Source of the DNA: Salibacterium salarium
Lineage (GTDB): Bacteria; Bacillota; Bacilli; Bacillales; Marinococcaceae
Reading direction: 5' to 3'
DNA length: 64,000 nucleotides
Assembly: GCF_030813635.1 (NCBI RefSeq)
Contig: NZ_JAUSUM010000002.1
Coordinates: 806,001-870,000, forward strand
The first letter of the stretch is position 1, and each line of letters starts with the position of its first letter. This document shows, in pieces, positions 29,059 to 36,231 of this stretch. The notes beneath the pieces were generated by a model. That model did not search any database. It was given only the letters and a program-made list of their open reading frames with translations, and was not told where the DNA came from. The translations under genes and the position numbers were made by a program.

Positions 29059-29256
29059 TTATCTAAACTTTTTCCTTTTTTCCCAAGCTATTTTTAAAGA
29101 TGAAGGAAGCATACCGAACCACCGAAATCCAAATTGATTTAAATGTATTTTTCTAAATGAAAGAGATTTTTTGGTTTTAGGCCTATGCTGTACTCGTTCA
29201 TCCAATGCTTCAACTATCTCTTTTGTTACATATTTAACAAATGGATTTGGTTTCAC
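29059..29256 (-). CDS. yqzE: YqzE family protein
   Basis: 65-aa very basic protein starting at GTG 29256, seven bases after AAAGGAGG. VKPNPFVKYVTKEIVEALDE is the YqzE signature, followed by KIHLNQFGFRWFGMLPSSLKIAWEKRK. It lies just after comGG, as in B. subtilis, where it belongs to the competence regulon. Function unknown. Confidence 0.88.
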   Translation of the reverse strand: MKPNPFVKYVTKEIVEALDERVQHRPKTKKSLSFRKIHLNQFGFRWFGMLPSSLKIAWEKRKKFR

Positions 29257-29309
29257 AGCGCTTCCTCCTTTTTTTAATCTTCTTTTATCATAACCATTAT
29301 TTCTTCGCA

Positions 29310-29663
29310 TTATTCTTTTGTATCATTGTTCACTTCCATATCCAAATAATCATGTCTCTTTTTACCATTATTATCCTTTGCGATAATTTTCACACTAACA
29401 TGGTTATTATTACTTGATAATAGTTCAAACCGAACGGTTCCGTTTGGAAGGGTAATCGTTGTTTCATCAATGCCTGTTACTTCTATTTGCTTTACCCATT
29501 CCTGCTCGGCATTTCGCAGTAACCATTCTAAAGTTAATACTTGTTCCTCTTTTGTTACGTTGTGCTTTTCATTTATATATACGGTTATTTGAAAAAGAAG
29601 TAACGCCGAAAACAGAAAACATACCATTAACATTACGGGCATTATTGCTCCTTTTTCTCCCAC
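29310..29663 (-). CDS. comGG: Competence pseudopilin ComGG
   Basis: 117-aa minor pseudopilin of the DNA-uptake pilus. The N-terminus GEKGAIMPVMLMVCFLFSALLLFQ aligns with the ComGG pattern in which a Gly precedes a hydrophobic helix. I keep GTG 29663, eight bases after GGGAGGA, because it preserves the KG-A processing site; ATG 29642 would remove it. Overlaps comGF by 22 bases. Confidence 0.88.
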   Translation of the reverse strand: MGEKGAIMPVMLMVCFLFSALLLFQITVYINEKHNVTKEEQVLTLEWLLRNAEQEWVKQIEVTGIDETTITLPNGTVRFELLSSNNNHVSVKIIAKDNNGKKRHDYLDMEVNNDTKE

Positions 29664-30109
29664 TGAACATTTCCTCCCTCAAATATAGGTCTAACACCCA
29701 GAACACCTGACCATTTCACATTCCTATTGTCTGTTATGTGTATATCTGCACCATATATCATGGGTTGGACAGTAAAGCTATCTATATTTTGCAGTACTAT
29801 TTCATGACCTCTCCCATTCTTTTTTCTAACAATGTTATTCCCAGACTTAACGTATTGTATATAATCGTTTGTTTCGTTGATTATTATTTCGTTTTTACTT
29901 TCTTCGATTGTATAAGCTTGATCCATATCATCTTTTATTTGCTGAAAAAATAATTGAATTTCCTGCCGCGATGTGACCGTATCGTTCCTGAGAAAAGGTA
30001 TATATAACGTGATTATCGATGCACAAATCACTAATATGCTTAAAGATATAAGCGTTTCAATCAGTGTCATCCCTTTTTTATTTTGGCAACACGAACAAAC
30101 ACTTTTCAT
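29642..30109 (-). CDS. comGF: Competence pseudopilin ComGF
   Basis: 155-aa type IV pilin-like protein with the class III signal NKKG-MTLIETLISLSILVI, cut after Gly by ComC, and a globular domain with IQLFFQQIKDDMDQAYTI typical of ComGF. Open reading frame intact and overlapping both neighbours. It is now cut off from the comG promoter by the prophage. Confidence 0.9.
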   Translation of the reverse strand: MKSVCSCCQNKKGMTLIETLISLSILVICASIITLYIPFLRNDTVTSRQEIQLFFQQIKDDMDQAYTIEESKNEIIINETNDYIQYVKSGNNIVRKKNGRGHEIVLQNIDSFTVQPMIYGADIHITDNRNVKWSGVLGVRPIFEGGNVQWEKKEQ

Positions 30110-30404
30110 ATGGTCTATTATTATCTCCTTTCCAGTTTAAACAAAGGTCGACACCATTTTTATTATTACTGATTGTCCAGGTATATTTCCCCTCCGTTTG
30201 GCCGGTTTCGATACTAGAAACATGTTGTTGTAACAACAATGCCTCTTTTTCAAGTAGATACATGGCTCTCCTTTCTTGAAAAATTGATTTTTGTTCATTT
30301 ATAACGACTGAGTACATCGGAATGAACAAAACACAAAGTAAAGAAAGTAAACTTAACGCCACAACCGCTTCGATTAATGTCATTCCTTTTTCAAAATTTT
30401 TCAA
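30078..30404 (-). CDS. comGE: Competence pseudopilin ComGE
   Basis: 108-aa minor pseudopilin, TTG start at 30404 after GGGAGAG. The class III signal is FEKG-MTLIEAVVALSLLSLLCVLFIPM. The downstream part is short, as usual for ComGE, with Cys residues at LCLNW and EKCLF. Overlaps comGD by 14 bases and comGF by 32. Confidence 0.88.
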   Translation of the reverse strand: MKNFEKGMTLIEAVVALSLLSLLCVLFIPMYSVVINEQKSIFQERRAMYLLEKEALLLQQHVSSIETGQTEGKYTWTISNNKNGVDLCLNWKGDNNRPYEKCLFVLPK

Positions 30405-30837
30405 TATATACTCTCCCTTTGCCTACCAATACCACTAGCTTATAGTCGGCTATTGGGGTACTAATATATACCGTTCCTGCCTTTATGGCGTTACCGTTAT
30501 TTTTAAACATAATCTCATTAAAAGCCAACGTAGCTTTTTGAATAGAAACCCCCTCTGGAATGGTTCTTTGTTTCAACGAATCATTCGGTCTAATTGATGT
30601 TTTAATATAATATTGATTTTTCACCGCTCTAAAATATATTAATTCTTCATTCGCGTATGCTAGCTGTTGAGCATATCGCAAATCTTCCTCTAAAACGTTA
30701 ATAAAATAATCAATGGATTTCTTTTCCTGAAGTGATTGGAAGGAGAGAATAGGAATGGATATGGTAACGGTGATAATAAGTAGTATAATCACCATTTCAA
30801 TAAGAGTGTGACCGCTTTCTTTGTTCATATACTTCAT
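30391..30837 (-). CDS. comGD: Competence pseudopilin ComGD
   Basis: 148-aa pseudopilin with the signal KESG-HTLIEMVIILLIITVTISIPIL and the soluble domain DYFINVLEEDLRYAQQLAYANEE. ATG 30837 overlaps the comGC stop by one base (TGATG), so translation was coupled to comGC. With comGC broken this coupling is lost unless the prophage excises. Confidence 0.9.
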   Translation of the reverse strand: MKYMNKESGHTLIEMVIILLIITVTISIPILSFQSLQEKKSIDYFINVLEEDLRYAQQLAYANEELIYFRAVKNQYYIKTSIRPNDSLKQRTIPEGVSIQKATLAFNEIMFKNNGNAIKAGTVYISTPIADYKLVVLVGKGRVYIEKF

Positions 30838-31112
30838 CACTCGCTCGTATTCACTACTTTACCATCGTCTCCTATGGTTAGTTGTGAATTATCAGGGCAC
30901 ACGATTCTGTCCACATATCCTTGCTCTTTTAGATCTTCAAGTGACCCTGGTTTTTCAAGATGTTCTACTTCATATGCCCCAATCTGAGATTCTAAAAGTT
31001 TCACTGTTGCTTCACATCCTTTGGATTGGGCTACCTCATTATTTTTCATTAAATTTGGCACTGCTATTAATAGTAATACTGTAATGATAAGTAATACAAT
31101 CATCATTTCAAT
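30837..31112 (-). pseudogene. comGC: comGC 3' remnant, interrupted by prophage
   Basis: Major competence pilin cut by the prophage. From the stop at 30837 up to the Ile codon at 31112 it matches ComGC: IEMMIVLLIITVLLLIAVPNL, then NNEVAQSKGCEATVKLLESQI and LEDLKEQGYV with CPDNSQLTIG. Upstream the frame continues into phage DNA as MNTLAIFNMCSPLF, an unrelated leader. The prepilin Gly and the charged leader before FTLIEM are missing, so a product could not be processed by ComC. The 5' part is expected at the other end of the prophage. Confidence 0.93.
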
Positions 31113-31120
31113 AAACAGGG
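31101..31120. other. Prophage-comGC junction (attL or attR)
   Basis: Comparison with the ComGC signature GFTLIEMM places the change from host to phage sequence at or just right of 31112. The att core probably lies within the host-like bases to its left, coding IEMMIVLL. Its exact extent needs the other end, which is outside the window. Confidence 0.7.
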
Positions 31121-31132
31121 GCGAACACATAT

Positions 31133-31165
31133 TAAAAATAGCCAGAGTATTCATCTAACCCTGGC
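31133..31165 (-). terminator. Terminator at the prophage end, facing comGC
   Basis: 7-bp stem GCCAGGG / CTCTGGC (one G-U pair) with an 11-base loop, followed on the minus strand by TATTTTTAAT. It ends the last phage gene and would also stop transcripts entering comGC-comGG. The ATG of the hybrid comGC frame (31154) is inside the loop. Confidence 0.7.
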
Positions 31166-31221
31166 ATTAGTTTCTTCATTATAGTATTATTCCTATTTGG
31201 CATTGTATACTATCGCTTACT

Positions 31222-32079
31222 TTATTCCATTTCAGTAATTTTATTCACTTGCGTTAATTCTTTATTGTGTAGTGCTGACTTTTCAATTACTTTAAACTTT
31301 TTCGACCGTATAGATTTAGGTTTATCACCTAAAATTATTTCAGTTTTATTTAACGGATGTAAAACGTACCATGCATCTTTTTTTTCTTTATGTTCACCTA
31401 AATCCACTTTTAATACTGAACTATCTATGTAAGCATTGTTTGGTAGTATAGGAAATAATAATATACAAAATGCAATTCCAATAAATAAGAATATAATAAG
31501 ATGATTAAAAGCAAAGTTTATAAATTCATTTATTGAATTAATATTAACATCTGAATACATACCATTTTGATATGAAAGAAAAAATGGAAGCATTAAAACA
31601 ATAAAAGCAAATACTACTATGACATAAATTAATTTAAAAAAACCATTATTACTAATTCTCCATATGATTTCTAGGATATTGTGGTACAATTTAACATATT
31701 TAAATTTTTTCTTTCTTCGCAATGACATAAGCTTTTTAGAGTTAGAGACAGTAAAAATCACCCTTATTAAACTTATGAGTGCTGTGATAAACATCGACAA
31801 AATTATGATATGTAAACTGTTTAATACCATAGGGTAAACCTTAAGTTCTTTTAAATTGGATTCTTTTAGAAATGGAACCGTAACAACTAACATATAAGAG
31901 CTGAAACCAATTAATATTAAAAGTAATAAAAAATTAAATACTTTAATTATTAATCTCCATTCTTTTGACATTAGATTTTGCTCGGCTAATGATGAAGTGA
32001 ATTTTGTATAAATTTTCATTCCAAGAAAACCTGTAATAATAAGACTAGTTAGTGTTCCGATAATCCATTGCAAGTCCAT
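31222..32079 (-). CDS. Multi-pass membrane protein, prophage cargo
   Basis: 285-aa protein with about five membrane segments (near 8-24, 48-70, 88-110, 150-172 and 195-215) and a C-terminal cytosolic tail of about 70 residues (AWYVLHPLNKTEIILGDKPKS). I do not recognise the family. It is the last gene before the comGC junction, the usual place for lysogenic-conversion genes, and is AT-richer than the structural genes. ATG 32079 is preceded by GAAAGGTG. The 259 bases upstream of it hold no gene. Confidence 0.7.
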   Translation of the reverse strand: MDLQWIIGTLTSLIITGFLGMKIYTKFTSSLAEQNLMSKEWRLIIKVFNFLLLLILIGFSSYMLVVTVPFLKESNLKELKVYPMVLNSLHIIILSMFITALISLIRVIFTVSNSKKLMSLRRKKKFKYVKLYHNILEIIWRISNNGFFKLIYVIVVFAFIVLMLPFFLSYQNGMYSDVNINSINEFINFAFNHLIIFLFIGIAFCILLFPILPNNAYIDSSVLKVDLGEHKEKKDAWYVLHPLNKTEIILGDKPKSIRSKKFKVIEKSALHNKELTQVNKITEME

Positions 32080-32338
32080 CTTCTTAACTTCACCTTTCTT
32101 CAATTTTTTCTAAGCAGTGACTTTGCTTTTTATTGAACATAAATTTCGAATTGATCCTTTTACTGAAAAATTCATTTTTAGCACATCTCTAATAGCTACC
32201 TGAGTTTCTTGTAAGTGATATTACCGGAGCACCGCAAACAATGTGTAAAATGACAATAGTTATTTAATTTTCAAACCTCAACACACACGCATAGCCCATT
32301 CTGAGTATAAAAAACAAGTATTATTGCATATCCTAATT

Positions 32339-33352
32339 TTACATTTTTGTATGTATTTTATTTAACTCATTTTTTGTTTCTTTCTTCGATTTTTCACTTT
32401 GCTCCATCTTCATTTTTTCTTCTAGGATCAGTAATATAGCTTTTCTAAGCGTATCATAATGCAATTTACATTCTTTTTCACTTAACTCATGAACACCTTT
32501 ACTTAAAATATCGTAAACAAAAGAGTTTATTTCAGCCAGGTAATTAGGGACATAACCCTTTTCATGTAATATTTTCACTTTATCTTTAGTATCAGCTTCA
32601 TTGAATTTGTGTTCATCTACATTATTTTCAAGTTTGGCTTGTTCAAACTTTTCAAAAATCAATTTCTCGAAAATTCTACGCAAATAAAGAAAAGCTCCCA
32701 CACCCATATTATGTGTTTTTAAAATTTCTGCATTGGTTAATTCTTTAGTTACATCCATGTCTTTCAGAACTTTTCTATATTCTTTTAAAGAATTATCAAA
32801 ATCTAGAATTGACGGATATTGTCCCGTCTTCATTAAATAATTATCGTCAGTTAACTGGAAAATTACATAAAATTTGTGTTTATCTTTTGAAGTACATTCT
32901 AAATTCATTTGCAGAACTCTATTTTCGTCAAATATTTTCTCTATAAGTCCTTCGTATCTCTTAGCAGAATCATTTATGGCATATTCATGATATTCCTCAA
33001 AATCTTCTGACATGCCGAACATATGTGAATAGGTTGTGAGTGTTGAATCTGAAGGTTCATTATCTAATTCACAACCCTTATAGGTGATTGGAAGTTCTCT
33101 TTTACAAAAGGGACAATAATGAAAGAAATTCTTTTCCTCTTGGACTAACGTTTTTAGATATCTAACGTCCTTGTTTTCTAAAAGATGTATGTGGTGAAGA
33201 ATATTAGGTATATCATCTTCGTTGTAGTCTAGAATTTCTGTGTCCTCAGTTGTATCAACATTTGTATCGATTTTTATTTTTGTATACAAAGGAAAGCTAA
33301 ATAAAAGATAAAAACCTTTTCCGGAAAAATCACTTAACCGTTCATGTTGCAT
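32339..33352 (-). CDS. CxxC protein with HEPN-like C-terminus (hypothetical)
   Basis: 337-aa soluble protein. A CPFCKREL zinc-ribbon-like pair lies near residue 83, with another Cys at YKGCELD. The C-terminal helical half contains VGAFLYLRRIFEKLIFEKFEQAK and ILSKGVHELSEKECKLHYDTLRKAI, which resembles DUF4145/HEPN-type helical modules in pattern; that is my inference, not a confirmed assignment. No membrane segment. It lies in the accessory block beside the attachment junction. ATG 33352 follows GGGCGGTG. Confidence 0.65.
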   Translation of the reverse strand: MQHERLSDFSGKGFYLLFSFPLYTKIKIDTNVDTTEDTEILDYNEDDIPNILHHIHLLENKDVRYLKTLVQEEKNFFHYCPFCKRELPITYKGCELDNEPSDSTLTTYSHMFGMSEDFEEYHEYAINDSAKRYEGLIEKIFDENRVLQMNLECTSKDKHKFYVIFQLTDDNYLMKTGQYPSILDFDNSLKEYRKVLKDMDVTKELTNAEILKTHNMGVGAFLYLRRIFEKLIFEKFEQAKLENNVDEHKFNEADTKDKVKILHEKGYVPNYLAEINSFVYDILSKGVHELSEKECKLHYDTLRKAILLILEEKMKMEQSEKSKKETKNELNKIHTKM

Positions 33353-33652
33353 ATAAACACCGCCCAATTTTTATTAAATAAGTATTATATACATTCTATC
33401 ATGTCCTCAGAAGTATGCTCCCAAATAAAAACATATATATAGAAAATGATTATATTTCTGAAACAAAAAACTATCTTTTTAACTTAGGTACAATCCCTCA
33501 CAATCTCGCTTATATTTAATATGAATATCCAGTTTTCTTTAAAGGTGTTCCTCCATTAAATGGCCCTTTTCTTGAATAAGCTTTTAAGGAAAATCATTAT
33601 GTACATAAAATTCGATCAACCTTTAAATAGAAAACAGCAAAGTTACCTGCTC
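33353..33652. other. 300-base non-coding stretch in cargo block
   Basis: AT-rich, between the CxxC gene and the DUF3006 gene. I see no ORF with a ribosome site, no clear terminator and no convincing mobile-element end. It must contain a promoter for the CxxC gene. Confidence 0.4.
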
Positions 33653-33898
33653 TTATTTTTTGTTCTTCAGTTTTTCAAGAAGTAACTTAGCTATTTCTTT
33701 CTTTGATTCAGTTTCTATTTCTTTCACTACAGCTTTTTCAACCTTATTATCTTCTTTAAATTGAATTTCCAATACGTCGCCTTCCTTCAAGCCACCCGGC
33801 AACTGATCTCTTGGAACATCTTTCTGAATAGTTTCATCATCAGAAAGAAGGAGAACAGCAAGTTCCCCTTCAAACCGATCAACAGTGTATTTTTTCAA
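33653..33898 (-). CDS. DUF3006 domain protein
   Basis: 81-aa protein, KKYTVDRFEGELAVLLLSDDETIQKDVPRDQLPGGLKEGDVLEIQF: a small beta-barrel like DUF3006, followed by a basic helix. DUF3006 genes commonly sit beside ComEC-like metallo-beta-lactamase genes, as here. It starts at TTG 33898, after GGGAGTGATAGC, 11 bases past the SLH fusion gene, so the two form an operon. Role unknown. Confidence 0.8.
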   Translation of the reverse strand: MKKYTVDRFEGELAVLLLSDDETIQKDVPRDQLPGGLKEGDVLEIQFKEDNKVEKAVVKEIETESKKEIAKLLLEKLKNKK

Positions 33899-33909
33899 GC
33901 TATCACTCC

Positions 33910-35610
33910 CTAACCAAGTGTGATGTCCGGACGCATTTCTTCTATTGTTGCTGGACCGATATAACTAACATTGTCGAGTTCTTCAATGCTTTCAAATGAC
34001 CCGTTTGCTTCACGATAGTCAATTATGTTTTCGGCTATAGTCGGACCAACACCAGTGATTTCTTGGAGGGTCTCATAATCTGCTGTATTAACATTAATCG
34101 GGTAACTTACTTCTTCAGATTCATCATCTTCAGAAGAACCATCCGATTCATCGGAACCATTGTCATCTGTGTCGCCTTCTCCATCCCCAATCCATGGTTC
34201 TGCTGCTGGTACATTGGGACCTTGATGACTTAACGAAACTTCAATGTTTCCTGATTGATATGTGCTGTATAGATCAACACCCGCATTTCTGAGTGTCTCC
34301 ACAACATCTGCATCTGGATGGCCATAGCTATTATCTCCATAAGAAAGGATAGCCATTTCCGGATCTACAGCTTCCACAAATTCAGCACTTGTTGACGTAT
34401 CGGCCCCATGGTGACCGACTTTCAAAACATCAGCTTCCACATCGTATTCTTCCATCACTTCTGCTTCATTTTCTACAGTTGCGTCCCCCGTAAATAACGC
34501 TGTGGTTTCGCCATAAGTGAAATGCAGGACAATGGAAGATTCATTTAGATCGCTGCTTTCATTATAACCGTTCAAAATTTGTACTTCCGCAGCTTTTGTC
34601 TCTAAATATTCGCCTTCTTCTGCTTCTACAAAGTTAATGTCTTTTTCATCAATGACTTCCAGGTAATCCTGATAAGTTTCTGTCGTATGCTCTTTTCCAC
34701 TATCTAAGACATTTTCCACTTCCACTTCTTCCAATACCTCAATCAATCCGCCGATATGATCTGCATCCGGATGTGTAGCAACCACCCATTCTAAGCTGTC
34801 TATGTTTTCTTCCTCTAAGTAGTCAACGATTTCTTCTCCGGATCCTTGTCTTCCTCCATCAATGAGAATGTTTCCACCACCTCCATTTGGTTCAGCCAAG
34901 ATGCTATCCCCTTGGCCAACATCTAAGAAATGGAGATCCAGGTTAACAGCTGGATACGCTACATCATCGTCTCCCTCTTCCGTCTCTTCATCGTCGTTAA
35001 CAAAAGTTCCTGGATCTAACGCCCTGGCCAGAAATACAGAAAACTGAGCGCGTGTTGTTTCATCATTAGGTCCAAACGTTCCATCCGAATATCCGGTTGT
35101 AATATCACTCGTTGCAATGGCTTGAACGTCACCGTAAAATGAATCTCCCTGCGACATGTCTCCAAAAGAGATGTGCTCCCCGTCATTTGTAATGTCACTG
35201 GAAGCGCGGTTTAATACTGCAGCCATTTGTCCTCTAGTGAGTGCATCATTAGGCATGAACCGCCCATCGTTTCCTCCAATGATATTCTCATCTTGTACAG
35301 TTGCTGCAACATCATAAGCAAAGTAATCTTGGTCAATGTCCGTAAAATCAGCAGCAGGTCGATCTTCAGTTTGCAAATCGAATGCTTCGACAATCATGGA
35401 AGCTGCTTGACTGCGTTTTACCGGTTCATTTGGCTTAAATGTTCCGTCATCGTAACCTGAAATAATTCCTTCTTCTGCAAGATATTCAATTTCTCCCCCA
35501 GCCCAAAAGTCATCAGAAACATCGTTAAAATCATGAGAATCAGCAAACGTAACAGGCGCTGTTAATGAAAAAGCAAGCACCGAAGAAAGTATGTACTTTC
35601 CTATTTTCAT
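33910..35610 (-). CDS. Secreted SLH / ComEC-like MBL / ComEA-like HhH fusion
   Basis: 566-aa surface protein. It starts with a signal peptide (1-23, cut near TFA-DS). Three S-layer-homology repeats (about 26-195; FKPNEPVKRSQAASMIV, FMPNDALTRGQMAAVL, FGPNDETTRAQFSVFL) should bind pyruvylated wall polymer. After an acidic linker comes a ComEC/Rec2-type metallo-beta-lactamase domain (about 220-460; LHFLDVGQGDSI, THPDADHIGG, FTGDAT, VGHHGADTSTS), which suggests a metal-dependent nuclease. A second acidic linker leads to a ComEA-type helix-hairpin-helix DNA-binding domain (about 500-566; NVNTADYETLQEITGVGP). Probably a cell-surface DNA-binding hydrolase. Paired with DUF3006. Confidence 0.9.
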   Translation of the reverse strand: MKIGKYILSSVLAFSLTAPVTFADSHDFNDVSDDFWAGGEIEYLAEEGIISGYDDGTFKPNEPVKRSQAASMIVEAFDLQTEDRPAADFTDIDQDYFAYDVAATVQDENIIGGNDGRFMPNDALTRGQMAAVLNRASSDITNDGEHISFGDMSQGDSFYGDVQAIATSDITTGYSDGTFGPNDETTRAQFSVFLARALDPGTFVNDDEETEEGDDDVAYPAVNLDLHFLDVGQGDSILAEPNGGGGNILIDGGRQGSGEEIVDYLEEENIDSLEWVVATHPDADHIGGLIEVLEEVEVENVLDSGKEHTTETYQDYLEVIDEKDINFVEAEEGEYLETKAAEVQILNGYNESSDLNESSIVLHFTYGETTALFTGDATVENEAEVMEEYDVEADVLKVGHHGADTSTSAEFVEAVDPEMAILSYGDNSYGHPDADVVETLRNAGVDLYSTYQSGNIEVSLSHQGPNVPAAEPWIGDGEGDTDDNGSDESDGSSEDDESEEVSYPINVNTADYETLQEITGVGPTIAENIIDYREANGSFESIEELDNVSYIGPATIEEMRPDITLG

Positions 35611-35717
35611 AGAATCCCTCCGTTTACAAATTATGCTACTATTCTATCACATCTTTAGTTTTAGTTGACGTTTCGGAAGTAATTTCCTGTATCTTTTTGT
35701 TATCTATTGTTTATAAT

Positions 35718-35731
35718 AGAACATACGTTCT
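35718..35731. promoter_or_regulatory. LexA (SOS) box upstream of yolD
   Basis: The palindrome AGAACATACGTTCT contains GAAC-N4-GTTC, matching the Gram-positive LexA/DinR consensus CGAACRNRYGTTYG except the outer bases. A TATAAT (35712-35717) is directly upstream and a strong ribosome site (AAGGAGG) follows, so LexA would block the yolD promoter. It is also 108 bases upstream of the divergent SLH fusion gene. Confidence 0.75.
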
Positions 35732-35748
35732 TTTAAGGAGGTTATTTT

Positions 35749-36114
35749 ATGGCTAATAAACTGACACCAGGATCAAACATGCGTTGGGAGTCGATGCGAA
35801 TGATACTACCGGAGCATCGCGAACAATGGTTAAAACATCAGGAGAAAGCTAAGAAGTCTAAAAAGCCTGTACTGGATGAACAGCAGTGGGAAGAGTTTGA
35901 GTGGTTACTTAGTGAAGCTATACAGGAGAAAGAGGAGCTTAAATTTACGTACTGGGAAGATGGATATTTTTATGATGTGATAGGCTATTGCCATTACATT
36001 AATACAAAACAAAAGCAGTTCCATATCAAAAACGATGAAGATGAAGTTAATTTTATATCGTTTGACCAGATAATAGACATAAAAAGAGCAGGTTCTAATA
36101 TACCTGGAAAATAA
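35749..36114 (+). CDS. yolD: YolD-like family protein
   Basis: 121-aa protein with the YolD signature NMRWESMRMILPEHREQWLKHQE at residues 10-32 and DEQQWEEFEWLLSEAI. YolD proteins normally sit before uvrX-type Y-family polymerase genes and belong to the SOS response. Here no polymerase follows; the next gene is the convergent amidase. Plus strand, against the surrounding late genes, with an SOS box and its own terminator. Confidence 0.9.
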   Translation: MANKLTPGSNMRWESMRMILPEHREQWLKHQEKAKKSKKPVLDEQQWEEFEWLLSEAIQEKEELKFTYWEDGYFYDVIGYCHYINTKQKQFHIKNDEDEVNFISFDQIIDIKRAGSNIPGK

Positions 36115-36175
36115 CGCTTGCTTATTTATGTACATCGGATATAATAAAAGTGTAAGCACAGGGGATTAATATAGA

Positions 36176-36229
36176 GCAGGCCGCCGTTTGGCGGTCTGCT
36201 TTTATGTATGCAACAAGGGCAAAAGCCCC
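36176..36229. terminator. Terminators between yolD and amidase
   Basis: GCAGGCCGCC / GGCGGTCTGC, a 10-bp stem with GTTT loop and TTTT (36176-36203), ends yolD on the plus strand. A second small hairpin, AGGGC / GCCCCT (36215-36229), lies just after the amidase stop on the minus strand. Confidence 0.8.
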
Positions 36230-36231
36230 TG

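Noticed and set aside
30770-30820. comGD as a second phage attachment site
   Set aside because: It carries a similar TTATTGAAATG-type pilin motif, but comGD is intact and uninterrupted; the resemblance reflects the shared TLIEM signature.
33368-33652. Possible insertion-sequence remnant
   Set aside because: No terminal inverted repeats, target duplication or transposase fragment could be recognised.
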